Positions 48,908 to 59,715 of a stretch of 64,000 bases of DNA are shown here, one piece after another (within the stretch, counting starts at the first letter, position 1; each line of letters opens with the position of its first letter). The stretch lies in contig NZ_JAUSUT010000001.1 of assembly GCF_030814215.1 (NCBI RefSeq), forward strand, positions 3,968,001-4,032,000, read 5' to 3'. Source of the stretch: Amycolatopsis thermophila (GTDB lineage: Bacteria > Actinomycetota > Actinomycetes > Mycobacteriales > Pseudonocardiaceae). The notes below the pieces were generated by a model that searched no databases, had not been told where the DNA came from, and saw only the letters and a list, made by a program, of their open reading frames with translations. The translations under genes were made by a program, and so were the position numbers.

Positions 48908-49588
48908 ATGAGCCCGCCAGCGGATTTCCAGCGCGCGCGCAGGCCGGAACAGCGGGAGCAGCGCCGGCGCGCCATCCTGGACGCCACCGAGGCGCTGCTG
49001 GCCGAGGTCCCCGTCGAGGACATCAGCCTGCGTGAGCTGAGCCGGCGGCTGGGCACCTCGAAGACCAACGTCGTGCGCTACTTCGAGACCCGGGAAGGCG
49101 TGCTGCTCGCCCTGCTCAACCGCACCCGGTCCGCCTGGCTGGACGAGCTGGACGAGCGGTTGCCGCCGGGACCGGTGCACGCCGATGAACTCGTCACGAT
49201 CTGGGCGGACTCACTCGCCGAACGGCCGTTGCTGTGCCAGTTGTGGAGCCTGTTGCCGACGGTGCTGGAGCGGAACGTGTCGGCCGCGTCGGTCCGCTCC
49301 TACAAGCTCACCGACCTCGACCACCGCACGCGGCTGGCGCGGCTGGTCAGCGAGCGGGTGCCCGCGCTCGACGAGGCGACCGCCCTGCACCTGACGCGCA
49401 TCGCCGTCGTCGCGCTGACCGGCCTCTGGCCGTTCTGCACTCCCACCCCCGCCATCGTCGAGGCGACCAGCGATCCGCGACTGCGGGAATCCTGCGTCGA
49501 ATTCGCCACGGCGTACACCGACATCCTGCGCATCACGACCGCGGGCCTGCTCGCCCGCGGCGAGGGTTCGGCGGCGCCGGGCGCGTGA
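48908..49588 (+). CDS. TetR-family regulator
   Basis: A 226-residue TetR protein with helix-turn-helix ILDATEALLAEVPVEDISLRELSRRLGTSKTNVVRYFETREGVL and a helical ligand domain. The open frame reaches ATG 48872, but the third operator would then lie inside the gene, and ATG 48908 follows a TAGGAT -10-like site, so 48908 is chosen. It probably represses the divergent aldo/keto reductase and itself. Confidence 0.85.
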   Translation: MSPPADFQRARRPEQREQRRRAILDATEALLAEVPVEDISLRELSRRLGTSKTNVVRYFETREGVLLALLNRTRSAWLDELDERLPPGPVHADELVTIWADSLAERPLLCQLWSLLPTVLERNVSAASVRSYKLTDLDHRTRLARLVSERVPALDEATALHLTRIAVVALTGLWPFCTPTPAIVEATSDPRLRESCVEFATAYTDILRITTAGLLARGEGSAAPGA

Positions 49589-51049
<1,461 letters not shown>

Positions 51050-51051
51050 CG

Positions 51052-51630
51052 TCAGACCGCGAAGCTGTCCTCGGCCGCCTCACGCGGCCGCTGCAGGGGG
51101 GCCGGGAGCTCGAACTCGGCCACCGTCCGCCACGGCACGTGCTCGTCGTCGCCCGCGACCAGGCGGACGCAGTCGATGCGGGCCCGGATCGGCAGCGCCG
51201 CCGCGAGGTCGGCCGCGGCCCGGCGGCGTGCCCGCGCGTCGCCCGTGCGGTGGTCGGCCACCGTCAGGTGGGGGACCGTGTCGGGGTGCTCACCGCCGTA
51301 GGGCTGGTGCGCCGGGAACCGCTCGCACACCGCCCGCGTCAACGCCCGGAAGTGGTCGTCCGGCTCCGGTGCGAGCCACACCACCTCCTGACCGAACCAG
51401 CCGACCTGGGAGAACGCGCAGTCGAACGCCTCGATCCCGATCAGGGCCGCCTCCAGGTCCGCCACCGTCCCGGCGTCGATCTGCCGCGGCGGCACGAACG
51501 GGTACAGAACGGTCACGTGAGCCGGTACGGTGCGCCGGTGCCGGGTGACCAGGTGGTCGGTTTCCGGGACGGGGACGATGATGGCACTCTTCGTGGCACG
51601 GCGGAGCCACGGCGCGTCGGGGACCGGCAT
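51052..51630 (-). CDS. 2'-5' RNA ligase-like protein (2H phosphoesterase)
   Basis: A 192-residue protein with the two HxT motifs of the 2H superfamily, PAHVTVLYPF and VPHLTVADHR, about 80 residues apart. The 2H fold acts on 2'-5' linked or cyclic phosphates. The start is ATG 51630, with CATGAT 6 nt upstream. The gene ends 2 bp from the aroG stop in convergent orientation. Confidence 0.82.
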   Translation of the reverse strand: MPVPDAPWLRRATKSAIIVPVPETDHLVTRHRRTVPAHVTVLYPFVPPRQIDAGTVADLEAALIGIEAFDCAFSQVGWFGQEVVWLAPEPDDHFRALTRAVCERFPAHQPYGGEHPDTVPHLTVADHRTGDARARRRAAADLAAALPIRARIDCVRLVAGDDEHVPWRTVAEFELPAPLQRPREAAEDSFAV

Positions 51631-51662
51631 GGCTTCATCATGACTGAAGCGGGCGGAGAAGT

Positions 51663-52982
51663 TTAGATCGACCGCTCGTACAGAGCAGCGGCCGACTTGA
51701 GCACGGCGTCCCGCAGCGACCCCGTGTCCGGCACCGTGTCGCCGTTCAGCTGTAGTCCGATGTGGACGTGGTCGCGGTAGGTCGCGGCCGCGATGCCGAC
51801 CGCGTGCCGCGGCGCCAACGGGACGAACGGGTAGATCTCGCACAACCGTGCCCCGTCCAGCGACAGGTCCAGCTTCGGCAGCGGCACGTTCGTGATCACG
51901 GTGTCGAACAGGGCGCCGGCGGCGCGTCCGGTCACCTTCGCCGCCATCCGGTGCAGCACCGGCGGCAGCCGGTCGGCAAGCACCGGCAGGGCACCGGCGC
52001 CGCGCTGCGGTCCGGCCGCCTTGTTCCGGTCCATCGACCACCGGATCTCCCGCAGCCGCCGCACCGGATCGTCCAGGTGCACCGGCAGATCGCACAGGTA
52101 GCCGGACAATTGGTTGGAACCCCAGCCGCCGTCGCGCGCCCGCGTGCTGACCGGGATCAGTGCCCGCAGCGTGCGTGCGTCCGGCCGCTGCCCGCGGTTG
52201 ATCATCCAGTCCCGCAGCGCGCCGGCCAGCACGGCGAGCACGACGTCGTTGGGGGTACCGCCGTGCGCGCCGCGGATGGTGCGGATGTCCGACAGCGGCA
52301 GCCGGACGAACCCCAGCCGGCGGGCGGCCGAATCCGGGGCGCTCAGCGGCGACGACGGGTACGGCCGCGCGGCCCGCAGGATCGCCGACGCGATCGCCGC
52401 GTTCTCACCGGCCTGGCCGATCGCGCCGGTCACCCCGTCGCGCAACGCCTCCAGCGGCGACCGCGGGTCGGCCGGAGGGTCGGCCGCGTCGACGAGCATC
52501 CGGGTGATCGGCAGTTCGTCGAGCAGGCCGGCGGCCACCGCGAAGGCGCCCGCGCCGTCGGTGAACGCGTGGTGCAGCTTGAGCAGCAACGCGAACCGGT
52601 TTTCTGCAAGACCCGTCACCAGGTGGACGTCCCACAACGGCCGGTCCATCGGCAACGGCTGCTCGATCCACTCGGCCGCGTACGCCGCCAGCGGGTCGTC
52701 GGCGTAGAACCCGGTGAGCCGGTGGACGTGAACGTGGTCGTGCGGATCGAACTCCGGGTCCTCGGCCCAGGACGCGCCGCCCGGCGGGAACAGCGACGGC
52801 CGGACCCGCCGGCGCAGGCGGGGGATCCGGGCGGCGCGGCGCGCCAGCAGCGCGGCCAGCGCCCCGGGGTCGACCGGCCCGTCCGGTTGGAGGATCACCG
52901 CCGCCCCCATGTGCATCGGGGTGGATTCTCCTTCCAGGCAAAGGAAAGCCACGTCCAGCCCACTGAGCTGACGGCCAGCCAT
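51663..52982 (-). CDS. WS/DGAT wax ester/triacylglycerol synthase
   Basis: A 439-residue acyltransferase with the active-site HHAFTDGAG (HHxxxDG) near residue 130, the N-terminal MAGRQLSGLDVAFLCLEG and the second-domain motifs GGTPNDVVLAVLAGALRDW and VITNVPLPKLDLSL. It joins acyl-CoA with diacylglycerol or alcohols for storage lipid. ATG 52982 has GAGGGG upstream. Actinomycetes usually carry many paralogues, so the exact role is open. Confidence 0.88.
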   Translation of the reverse strand: MAGRQLSGLDVAFLCLEGESTPMHMGAAVILQPDGPVDPGALAALLARRAARIPRLRRRVRPSLFPPGGASWAEDPEFDPHDHVHVHRLTGFYADDPLAAYAAEWIEQPLPMDRPLWDVHLVTGLAENRFALLLKLHHAFTDGAGAFAVAAGLLDELPITRMLVDAADPPADPRSPLEALRDGVTGAIGQAGENAAIASAILRAARPYPSSPLSAPDSAARRLGFVRLPLSDIRTIRGAHGGTPNDVVLAVLAGALRDWMINRGQRPDARTLRALIPVSTRARDGGWGSNQLSGYLCDLPVHLDDPVRRLREIRWSMDRNKAAGPQRGAGALPVLADRLPPVLHRMAAKVTGRAAGALFDTVITNVPLPKLDLSLDGARLCEIYPFVPLAPRHAVGIAAATYRDHVHIGLQLNGDTVPDTGSLRDAVLKSAAALYERSI

Positions 52983-53148
52983 AGACGACCCCTCTACGGT
53001 CGGTGACACGGGATTGCCTGCTACTCGAGCAAACGGACGTGACGAAACGGTAGTCCATTTGTTTCGGCAGCGCTAACGGCTCCCAATTCTCACTCGAATG
53101 GGGTATCGGTCCTTTGTGGACGGCGGTGGTGGGTGTTCTCCCCGTTGA

Positions 53149-55149
53149 TCAAGGAAATACTTGCAGTTTCACCTTTTTGCCGCGTTCCACCCGTTCACCC
53201 GGCTCGGGATCCTGCCCGATCACGATGGAGAAGTTGCGCGCCTTTCCCTCGACGTCGGCCTGCAGGCCCGCGTCCGAGAGCAGCTGGATGGCGTCCGGCA
53301 CGGGGCGTCCGATCACCGACGGCACGTCGACCGCCGTGGAGGTGTAGACGCCGACGCGCTTAGCACCCTGGCCGTCGATGGTGGTTCCGGCTGCCGGAGT
53401 GGTGCGGGTGACGCTGCCGCCCGGCACGTCCTCGGAGAACTCGGTGCCGGCGTCGTAGGGCTCGAACCCGGCGTTCCGCAGCCGCTGGAAGGCGTCGTCG
53501 CGGCTCAATCCGGCGACACTGGGCACCGGCGTCGGCGGCGCGCCCTTGGACAGGGCGATTTTCACCGCCGAGCCGATCGGCAGCTGCGTTCCCGGCTGCG
53601 GGTCCACCGACAGCACCTTGCCGGCCGGCACCGAGGTGCTGTAGCCGTCGGCACCCGCGTCCCGTTGCGGCGTGAGCCCGGCCTCCTTGACGGCCGCCTC
53701 CGCCTGCTCGAGGCCGGTGCCCTGGGCGATGTCGGGCACGGTGGGTCGGCCGGCCGACAGCTTCACGGTGACCGTGCTGCCCTTCTTCGCCGACGCCCCG
53801 GCCATCGGGTCGGTGGCGATCACCTTGCCCGCCGGCACGGTGTTGTGCCGCTCGCGCACCACCGTCGACGACAACCCGGCGTCGTGCAGGGTCTTCTCGG
53901 CGGTGACCTGGTCGAGCCCGGCGAGGGACGGGACGGCGACCGTCTCGGCCGCGTCCTGGCCGACGGTGAACCACCAGACGCCGGTGCCGAGCACGGCGGC
54001 GAGCAGCACGGCGATCACGGTCCACAGCACGACCGGGCGGCGCCGGACCAGCGCGGGCCGCTCGTCGCGCGGCGGAGCGGGCGGTGGCGGCGGCACGGGC
54101 GCGCCCTGCGGCCGGATCAGCGCCTGGGTGCCGCGCGGCCCGGTGGCCGGGGTCGCGGTGACCACCGGTGAGAACGCGGGCACGGTCTGCTCCGGGTCGG
54201 CCGGCGCGGGCGCGGTCTGCTTGGCGGGCGCCGGCGGGACCTCCTTGGCGGGCAGGACCGGGATCGGCGCGGGCGCGATGCCCAGCGCCGCCCGCACGCG
54301 CCGCAGTTCCTGCAGGAAGGTTCCGGCATCCGCGGGCCGGGCCTGGAGATCGCGTCGCGTCGCGCGCAGCACCAGGTCGTCCAGCGCCGCGGGGATTCCC
54401 GGCTCGATCGCGCTGGGAGCCGGGACGTCGTCGTTGACGTGCCGGTAGGCCACCGAGATGGCCGTGTCACCGGTGTAGGGCACCTGGCCGGTCAGCATCT
54501 CGTAGAGCACGATGCCGGCCGAGTAGACGTCGCCGCGCTCGCCGGCCGCCCCGGTCGTGACCTGCTCGGGTGCCAGGTAGGAGACGGTGCCGAGGATGAT
54601 GCTCGAACTCGTGGTGCCCGCGCTGGCCACGGCGCGCACGAGGCCGAAGTCGGCGACCTTCACCACCCCGGCCGGCGGGTGGCCGGCGTGACCGATGAGC
54701 ACGTTCTCCGGTTTCACGTCCCGGTGCACGAGCCCGGCCTGGTGCGCGGCGGAGAGGGCGGAGAGCATCTGCTCGGCCACGCTCAGCGCCAGCGGCACGT
54801 CCAGCTTGCCCCGCTGGTCGAGCAGGTCCCGCAGCGTGCCGCCGTCGACCAGCTCCATCACCAGGAACACGTGCGAGCGGTCGCCGGCCACGTCGACGCC
54901 CTGGTCGTGCACGGTCACCACGTTCGGGTGGTGCAGTTTGGCCGCCAGCCGCGCCTCGCGCTCGAACCGCTCGACGAACGACCGGTCGTCGGCGAACCGC
55001 GGGTCCATGATCTTGATGGCGACCGGCCGGTCCAGCCTCGTGTCCGAGCCCCGGTAGACGGCCGACATGCCGCCCCGCGCGAGGAGGCCGTCGACCCGGT
55101 AACGCCGCTCCAGGAGCGCTCCGGCCAGGCTGGTTTCCGTGCTCGTCAC
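53149..55149 (-). CDS. pknL: Serine/threonine protein kinase with four PASTA domains, PknL-like
   Basis: A 666-residue membrane kinase. The kinase domain has the Gly loop LARGGMSAVYRG, Lys in VAIKIMD, HRDVKPENV, DFGLV and APEQ. A Pro-rich linker leads to one helix (LWTVIAVLLAAVLGTGVWWF), then four external PASTA repeats such as VPSLAGLDQVTAEKTLHDAG, the last ending VKLQVFP. The synteny with aroG and the Rv2175c-like gene marks it as PknL, although the mycobacterial PknL lacks the PASTA part. GTG 55149 is chosen; TACGAT (55162-55157) lies 7 nt before it. Confidence 0.88.
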   Translation of the reverse strand: MTSTETSLAGALLERRYRVDGLLARGGMSAVYRGSDTRLDRPVAIKIMDPRFADDRSFVERFEREARLAAKLHHPNVVTVHDQGVDVAGDRSHVFLVMELVDGGTLRDLLDQRGKLDVPLALSVAEQMLSALSAAHQAGLVHRDVKPENVLIGHAGHPPAGVVKVADFGLVRAVASAGTTSSSIILGTVSYLAPEQVTTGAAGERGDVYSAGIVLYEMLTGQVPYTGDTAISVAYRHVNDDVPAPSAIEPGIPAALDDLVLRATRRDLQARPADAGTFLQELRRVRAALGIAPAPIPVLPAKEVPPAPAKQTAPAPADPEQTVPAFSPVVTATPATGPRGTQALIRPQGAPVPPPPPAPPRDERPALVRRRPVVLWTVIAVLLAAVLGTGVWWFTVGQDAAETVAVPSLAGLDQVTAEKTLHDAGLSSTVVRERHNTVPAGKVIATDPMAGASAKKGSTVTVKLSAGRPTVPDIAQGTGLEQAEAAVKEAGLTPQRDAGADGYSTSVPAGKVLSVDPQPGTQLPIGSAVKIALSKGAPPTPVPSVAGLSRDDAFQRLRNAGFEPYDAGTEFSEDVPGGSVTRTTPAAGTTIDGQGAKRVGVYTSTAVDVPSVIGRPVPDAIQLLSDAGLQADVEGKARNFSIVIGQDPEPGERVERGKKVKLQVFP

Positions 55150-55273
55150 GCGCCCGATCGTACGGACTTCGGCGAAGCCGGTGTCCCCGCCCCGGGCGCG
55201 GCCGGTTGAGGTTTCGTTACGCCGTTCGCATGAGATTGCGGACAACCAGGCCAGATGTGGCACCCTGTCTTGC

Positions 55274-55642
55274 GTGAGTGCGATCCCAGTCGCTGATGAC
55301 GTTCTCGACGCCGGCGTTCCCGTGCTGGAGCTGGCGCAGGTCGCCCGGGAGATCGGGCTGTCGGTGAACAAGGTCCGGCAGTTGCTGCGGGACGGTCAGC
55401 TGCTCGCGGTGCGCCGCGACGGCGACCTGATGGTGCCCGCCGACTTCCTGGTCGACGGCCAGGTCGTCAAGGGCCTGACCGGCCTGCTGACGGTGCTCGC
55501 CGACGCGGGCTTCAGCCGCACCGAGATGCTGCGCTGGCTGTACGAGGCCGACGAGTCCCTCCCCGGCACCACGCCGATCAACGCCCTGCGCACCAACCAC
55601 GGCACGGAAGTGAAGCGCCGCGCGCAGGCGATGGCGTTCTAG
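55274..55642 (+). CDS. Rv2175c-like DNA-binding protein
   Basis: A 122-residue protein with an excisionase-like winged helix-turn-helix (LELAQVAREIGLSVNKVRQLLRDGQLLAVRRDGDLMVPADFL) and a C-terminal helical part (LTVLADAGFSRTEMLRWLYEADES). In M. tuberculosis the equivalent Rv2175c binds DNA and is phosphorylated by PknL, which lowers binding. The same divergent arrangement is kept here. The GTG at 55274 starts VSAIPVADD. Confidence 0.85.
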   Translation: MSAIPVADDVLDAGVPVLELAQVAREIGLSVNKVRQLLRDGQLLAVRRDGDLMVPADFLVDGQVVKGLTGLLTVLADAGFSRTEMLRWLYEADESLPGTTPINALRTNHGTEVKRRAQAMAF

Positions 55643-55681
55643 TGGCCGGGGGCGGCGCCGGACCGCGCCGCCCCCGCCCGC

Positions 55682-56467
55682 TCAGCCGTTCTGGGCGTCG
55701 CGCCAGGAGATCCACTTCTGCAGCGCGCCCAGGTCGTAGTCCGGGCCGCCCACGCCGACGGTGAAGGTGCTCACGCCCAGCTCGCGCAGCCGCGGGCCGA
55801 CCTCCTCCGGGTCGCCCTGGGTGCCGACCGAGATCTCGATCTCGGCGAAGTCGCGGCCCACGTCCTGGCAGTGCTGCCGCAGGATGCCGACCTTGCGCTC
55901 GACGGTCTCGGCGTCGCCGAAGCCGTGCCAGATGTCGGCGTGCTTGGCGACCAGGCGCAGCGTCTTCTTCTCGCCGCCACCGCCGATCAGCACCGGGATC
56001 TTGCGGGTGGGTGCCGGGTTGAGCTTGCTCAGCCGGGACTCGATGCGCGGCAGCGCCTCGGCCAGGTCGTCCAGCCGCCCCCCGGCGGTGCCGAACTCGT
56101 AGCCGTACTCGGTGTAGTCCTTTTCGAACCAGCCGGAGCCGATGCCCAGGATCAGGCGGCCGTCGCTGATGTGGTCGACCGTGCGGGCCATGTCGGCGAG
56201 CAGTTCCGGGTTGCGGTAGCTGTTGCAGGTGACGAGCGCGCCGATCTCGACCCGCGAGGTCGACTCCGCCCACGCGCCCAGCATCGTCCAGCACTCGAAG
56301 TGCTTGCCGTCGGGGTCGCCGTACAGCGGGTAGAAGTGGTCCCAGTTGAAGACGATGTCCGCGCCCAGGTCCTCGGCCGCGGACGCGGTGCTGCGGATGG
56401 TCTTGTAGTCGGCGTGCTGGGGCTGGAGCTGCAGCCCGATCCGGATCGGTTTGACGGAAGCGGTCAT
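55682..56467 (-). CDS. LLM-class F420-dependent oxidoreductase
   Basis: A 261-residue luciferase-like barrel. It begins IRIGLQLQPQHADYKTIRS, with DIVFNWDHFYPL, RVEIGALVTCNSYRNPELLADMARTVDHIS and LGIGSGWFEKDYTEYGYEF, as in mycobacterial F420 enzymes. The substrate is unknown. TAGGCT lies 6 nt before the ATG at 56467. Confidence 0.86.
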   Translation of the reverse strand: MTASVKPIRIGLQLQPQHADYKTIRSTASAAEDLGADIVFNWDHFYPLYGDPDGKHFECWTMLGAWAESTSRVEIGALVTCNSYRNPELLADMARTVDHISDGRLILGIGSGWFEKDYTEYGYEFGTAGGRLDDLAEALPRIESRLSKLNPAPTRKIPVLIGGGGEKKTLRLVAKHADIWHGFGDAETVERKVGILRQHCQDVGRDFAEIEISVGTQGDPEEVGPRLRELGVSTFTVGVGGPDYDLGALQKWISWRDAQNG

Positions 56468-56527
56468 GGCGCCAGCCTAGCCACATCGGTTCCGGCCTGC
56501 GCGTCGCCGCGAAGCCTTGTCCCGCAC

Positions 56528-56563
56528 GGACTTCCACCTGGATCGCGCTCCAGGTGGAAGTCC
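56528..56563. terminator. Terminator after the polyprenyl synthase gene
   Basis: GGACTTCCACCTGG (56528-56541) and CCAGGTGGAAGTCC (56550-56563) form a perfect 14-bp stem with an 8-nt loop. It lies 10 bp beyond the polyprenyl synthase stop on the minus strand and before the LLM gene promoter, so it insulates the two. Confidence 0.85.
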
Positions 56564-56572
56564 ACTGTGTAC

Positions 56573-57643
56573 TCAGGAGGTGCGCTGGGTGGCGAGCTCG
56601 GCGAGCTCGGCGAGGCGGCTCGCCGCGGGTTCGGCCAGCTCGGCGCGTTCCAGCGCGGTCAGCGCGGTCCCGGTGAGCGCCGTGATGCGCTCCTCGACCG
56701 CGTCGACGGCGCCGACCTCGGTCAGCGTCCGGCGCACGGTGTCCACCTCGGCGTCGCTGAGGTCGGCGCCGACCGCGTCCGCGATGAGCTTGTGCCGTTC
56801 CGGGTCCTCGGCCAGCTGCAGGCCGAGCGCGACCAGCAGCGTGCGCTTGCCCTCGCGCAGGTCGTCCCCGGCGGGCTTGCCGGTGACCGACGGGTCGCCG
56901 AACACGCCGAGCAGGTCGTCGCGCAGCTGGAACGCCACGCCCAGGTCGTCGCCGAACTCGCGCAGCCGCGCGATCCGGTCGTCGTCCGCGCCGGCCAGCG
57001 CGGCGCCGAGGTGCAGCGGCCGCTGCACGGTGTAGGCCGCGGTCTTGAGGCGGCACACCCGCAACGCGGCCTCGGGCGAGATGTCGCCGGTGGCCTGCGT
57101 GCGCACGTCGAGGTACTGGCCGGCCAGCACCTCGGTGCGCATCGCGCGCCACGCGGGGCGGGCGGCGGCCAGCGTCCCGGCGGGCAGCGGCGCGCCGGCG
57201 AACATGTCGTCCGCCCAGGCCAGCGCGAGGTCACCGATGAGCACGGACGCGGCCAGCCCGAACGTCTCCGGCGCGCCCAGCCAGCCGTTCGCCCGGTGCT
57301 CGCGGGCGTAGGAGACGTGCACCGTGGGACGGCCGCGCCGCGAATCGGAGGAGTCGATCAGGTCGTCGTGGATCAGCGCGCACGCCTGCACCAGTTCCAG
57401 GCTGGCGACGGCCTGGAGCACGCCTTCCGCGTCCGGGCCCTCCGGGTCGCCGCCCGCACCGCGCCAGGCCCACCAGGCGAACGTCGGCCGCAACCGCTTG
57501 CCGCCGCCGAGCACGAACGCGGTGAGGGTGTCGACGCCGGATCCGAACGCGGGCTCGTCCGCCCGGACGGCCGCGCCCGCCTCGGTCAGGAACGCGGCCA
57601 GGTGGCGTTCCAGGTGCTGGGGCAGGTCGGCGTCGAAGTCCAT
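56573..57643 (-). CDS. Polyprenyl (geranylgeranyl-type) diphosphate synthase
   Basis: A 356-residue all-helical trans-prenyltransferase. It has the FGGGKRLRP-like GGGKRLRP, first Asp motif HDDLIDSSDSRRGRP, second motif FQLRDDLLGVFGD, and GKPAGDDLREGKRT. It corresponds in position to the idsA2/grcC gene near pknL in mycobacteria. Product chain length cannot be set reliably. ATG 57643 is preceded by GACGAT at 6 nt. Confidence 0.9.
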   Translation of the reverse strand: MDFDADLPQHLERHLAAFLTEAGAAVRADEPAFGSGVDTLTAFVLGGGKRLRPTFAWWAWRGAGGDPEGPDAEGVLQAVASLELVQACALIHDDLIDSSDSRRGRPTVHVSYAREHRANGWLGAPETFGLAASVLIGDLALAWADDMFAGAPLPAGTLAAARPAWRAMRTEVLAGQYLDVRTQATGDISPEAALRVCRLKTAAYTVQRPLHLGAALAGADDDRIARLREFGDDLGVAFQLRDDLLGVFGDPSVTGKPAGDDLREGKRTLLVALGLQLAEDPERHKLIADAVGADLSDAEVDTVRRTLTEVGAVDAVEERITALTGTALTALERAELAEPAASRLAELAELATQRTS

Positions 57644-57709
57644 GCGCCTATCGTCGGTGACCGCGGCCGGGCGCGCTGGGCGGGGTGGCCGCGATGTGAT
57701 CGGCGCCCG

Positions 57710-57715
57710 TAGGCT
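57710..57715 (+). promoter_or_regulatory. Leaderless -10 of the PIG-L gene
   Basis: TAGGCT lies 6 nt before the GTG at 57722. Confidence 0.5.
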
Positions 57716-57721
57716 CGGCAC

Positions 57722-58516
57722 GTGGCCACCTTGGTGACATTTCACGCCCATCCCGACGACGAGTGCATCGCCTGCGGCGGGGTCATGCGCAAGGCCTTCG
57801 AGGAGGGGCACCGCGTGGTGCTCGTCGTCGCGACCCGCGGCGAGCACGGTGAGGTCCCGCCCGGCTTCCTGGGCGACGGCGAACCGCTGTGGCAGCGGCG
57901 GGTCGAGGAGACCAGGGCAGCGGCCGAGATCCTCGGCGCGAAACGGCTGGAGTTCCTGGGCTACACCGACTCCGGGATGATGGGCACCCCGGAGAACGAC
58001 CTGCCCGGCTCCTTCTGGCAGGCGCCGGTGGAGGAGGCGGCCCAGCGGCTCGCGGCGATCCTGCGCGAGGAGAACGCCGACGTGCTGACCGTGTACGACG
58101 ACTACGGCACCTACGGCCACCCCGACCACATCCAGGTGCACCGCGTCGGGATGCGCGCGGCCGAGCTCGCCGGCACGCCGCGCGTGTACCAGAGCACGGC
58201 CAACCGCGACCACGTGCGCGCCGGGCTCGAAGTGTTCGCCGCCCGTGCCGCAGACACCGGCGTCCAGATCCCCGGTGTCGACGGCCTGGCCGAGCTCGGC
58301 AAGCCGGCCGCGGAGATCACCGCCGCGGTCGACGTGACGCCGTGGCTGGGCGTCAAACGGGCGGCGATGCGCGCGCACGCGAGCCAGATCAGCGAGCAGT
58401 CGCTGTTCCTGGCGATGCCCGACGACGCGTTCGCCCACACCTTCGGCACCGAGTGGTTCATCCGCGCGGGCCAGGGCCCGGGCATCACCGAGACGGATCT
58501 GCTGGCCGGTCTCTAG
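57722..58516 (+). CDS. PIG-L family zinc deacetylase
   Basis: A 264-residue deacetylase of the MshB/LmbE family. The zinc and catalytic motif is TFHAHPDDECIACGG, and the third zinc ligand is in YGTYGHPDHIQVHRVG. The family removes acetyl groups from GlcNAc-inositol or drug conjugates, so it could act in mycothiol metabolism. MshB itself is usually nearer 300 residues; this shorter form may be a paralogue. Its stop shares CTAG with the VOC gene. Confidence 0.85.
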   Translation: MATLVTFHAHPDDECIACGGVMRKAFEEGHRVVLVVATRGEHGEVPPGFLGDGEPLWQRRVEETRAAAEILGAKRLEFLGYTDSGMMGTPENDLPGSFWQAPVEEAAQRLAAILREENADVLTVYDDYGTYGHPDHIQVHRVGMRAAELAGTPRVYQSTANRDHVRAGLEVFAARAADTGVQIPGVDGLAELGKPAAEITAAVDVTPWLGVKRAAMRAHASQISEQSLFLAMPDDAFAHTFGTEWFIRAGQGPGITETDLLAGL

Positions 58517-58950
58517 GGTTCGACGAGCCCGATCCGCACCCGGCCGTCCGCGTCCACCGACCAGCCGGAGTTGTGCGCGATCTCCCAGATCAGGCCGATC
58601 GGGTCGCGGAAGTGGCCGTGGTAGCCCCCGAACGCGGCCTTCTGCCCGGGTTTCAGGATCGTCGCCCCGGCCTCCGCCGCGGCGTCCAGGCAGCGGTCGA
58701 CGGCGTCGGGGCCGGGCAGGTTGTGCGACAGGGTCAGCCCGGCGGGGCCGGTGACGCCGGTGGTGTTCAGGTCCTCGGCGAACTTGACGGCGTCGAACAG
58801 GCCGAGCGCGACGCCGGGGGCGACCTGGAAGAACAGGATCTCGCCGGGCACGTCCAGCAACGGCTCCCAGCCCAGGCCGCTCACGTAGAACTTCCGCGCG
58901 GCGTCGAGGTCCCTGGTCGACACCGTGATGATCTGCACGCTTTGCTCCAT
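58513..58950 (-). CDS. VOC/glyoxalase-superfamily protein
   Basis: A 145-residue protein with two beta-alpha-beta-beta-beta modules: IITVSTRDLDAARKFYVSGLGWEPL and a second including LSHNLPGPDAVDRCLDAAAEAGATI, ending GHFRDPIGLIWEIAHN. Metal residues are not certain. It may be a dioxygenase or antibiotic-resistance type VOC protein. ATG 58950 is chosen; an ATG at 58962 is also possible. It is divergent from the AraC regulator. Confidence 0.78.
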   Translation of the reverse strand: MEQSVQIITVSTRDLDAARKFYVSGLGWEPLLDVPGEILFFQVAPGVALGLFDAVKFAEDLNTTGVTGPAGLTLSHNLPGPDAVDRCLDAAAEAGATILKPGQKAAFGGYHGHFRDPIGLIWEIAHNSGWSVDADGRVRIGLVEP

Positions 58951-58960
58951 ACTCGGCAGC

Positions 58961-59710
58961 ATGGCAGCCGGGCCCGGTGCGGTCTTGAACGAAACGGACG
59001 CCTATCGCGAATGGGCGGCCTCCGGTGCCGTGCGCTGCTGGTGGGCGCAGCGGGCGGGGGACGACCACCTGCAGCGCGTGGTGCCCGACGCCGCGGCCGA
59101 CGTGATCGTGTCCTCGACCGGTGCGGCGTACCTGGTGGGGCCGACCCTGCGGCCCGCCGTGCACCTGGTGCCGCGGGGATCGCAGCTGCGCGGACTGCGG
59201 GTGCGCACGTCGGCGGTGGCCGCGGTGCTCGGGCTGCCCGGGCACGAGGTGCGGGACGCGGTGGTGCCGTTGACGGCGCTGTTGCCGGACGCGGCGGCGC
59301 GGTCGGCCGCGGAATCGGTGTGGCGCGGGGAGTTCCCGGACGCGTTGCGGCCCACGCCCGGGGACGGGCGGGTCCGGTACGCGGTGCGCCGGATCTGGAG
59401 CGGAGTGGCGCTGGACGACGTCACGGCGGAGATCGCGGTCACCGGCCGCCAGTTGCGCCGGCTGTTCACCGAGCACGTCGGCCTCGGCCCGAAGGCGCTG
59501 CAGCGGGTCGCCCGGTTCCAGCGGTTCGTCCGGTCCGCGGACGCGCGCCCGGTCCCGCTGGCCGCCGCGGCGATCGCGGCCGGGTACGCCGACCAGGCCC
59601 ACCTGACGCGCGAGACGCGGGAGCTGGCCGGCGTGACGCCGTCGGTGCTGGTGCGCGAGCGGCGCGGCCTGGTGGTGCCGGACGGCGAGGGTGCGCTCGC
59701 GCTGTTCTAG
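58961..59710 (+). CDS. AraC-family regulator
   Basis: A 249-residue protein. The N-terminal half (residues ~15-120, with VVPDAAADVIVSS and VHLVPRGSQLRGLRVR) is the domain found in many actinobacterial AraC proteins, and the C-terminal AraC helix-turn-helix is VTAEIAVTGRQLRRLFTEHVGLGPKALQRVARFQR with AAIAAGYADQAHLTRE. It starts divergently from the VOC gene, 10 bp apart, so it likely controls it. Its TAG stop directly touches the IS481 target site. Confidence 0.87.
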   Translation: MAAGPGAVLNETDAYREWAASGAVRCWWAQRAGDDHLQRVVPDAAADVIVSSTGAAYLVGPTLRPAVHLVPRGSQLRGLRVRTSAVAAVLGLPGHEVRDAVVPLTALLPDAAARSAAESVWRGEFPDALRPTPGDGRVRYAVRRIWSGVALDDVTAEIAVTGRQLRRLFTEHVGLGPKALQRVARFQRFVRSADARPVPLAAAAIAAGYADQAHLTRETRELAGVTPSVLVRERRGLVVPDGEGALALF

Positions 59711-59715
59711 CTAGG

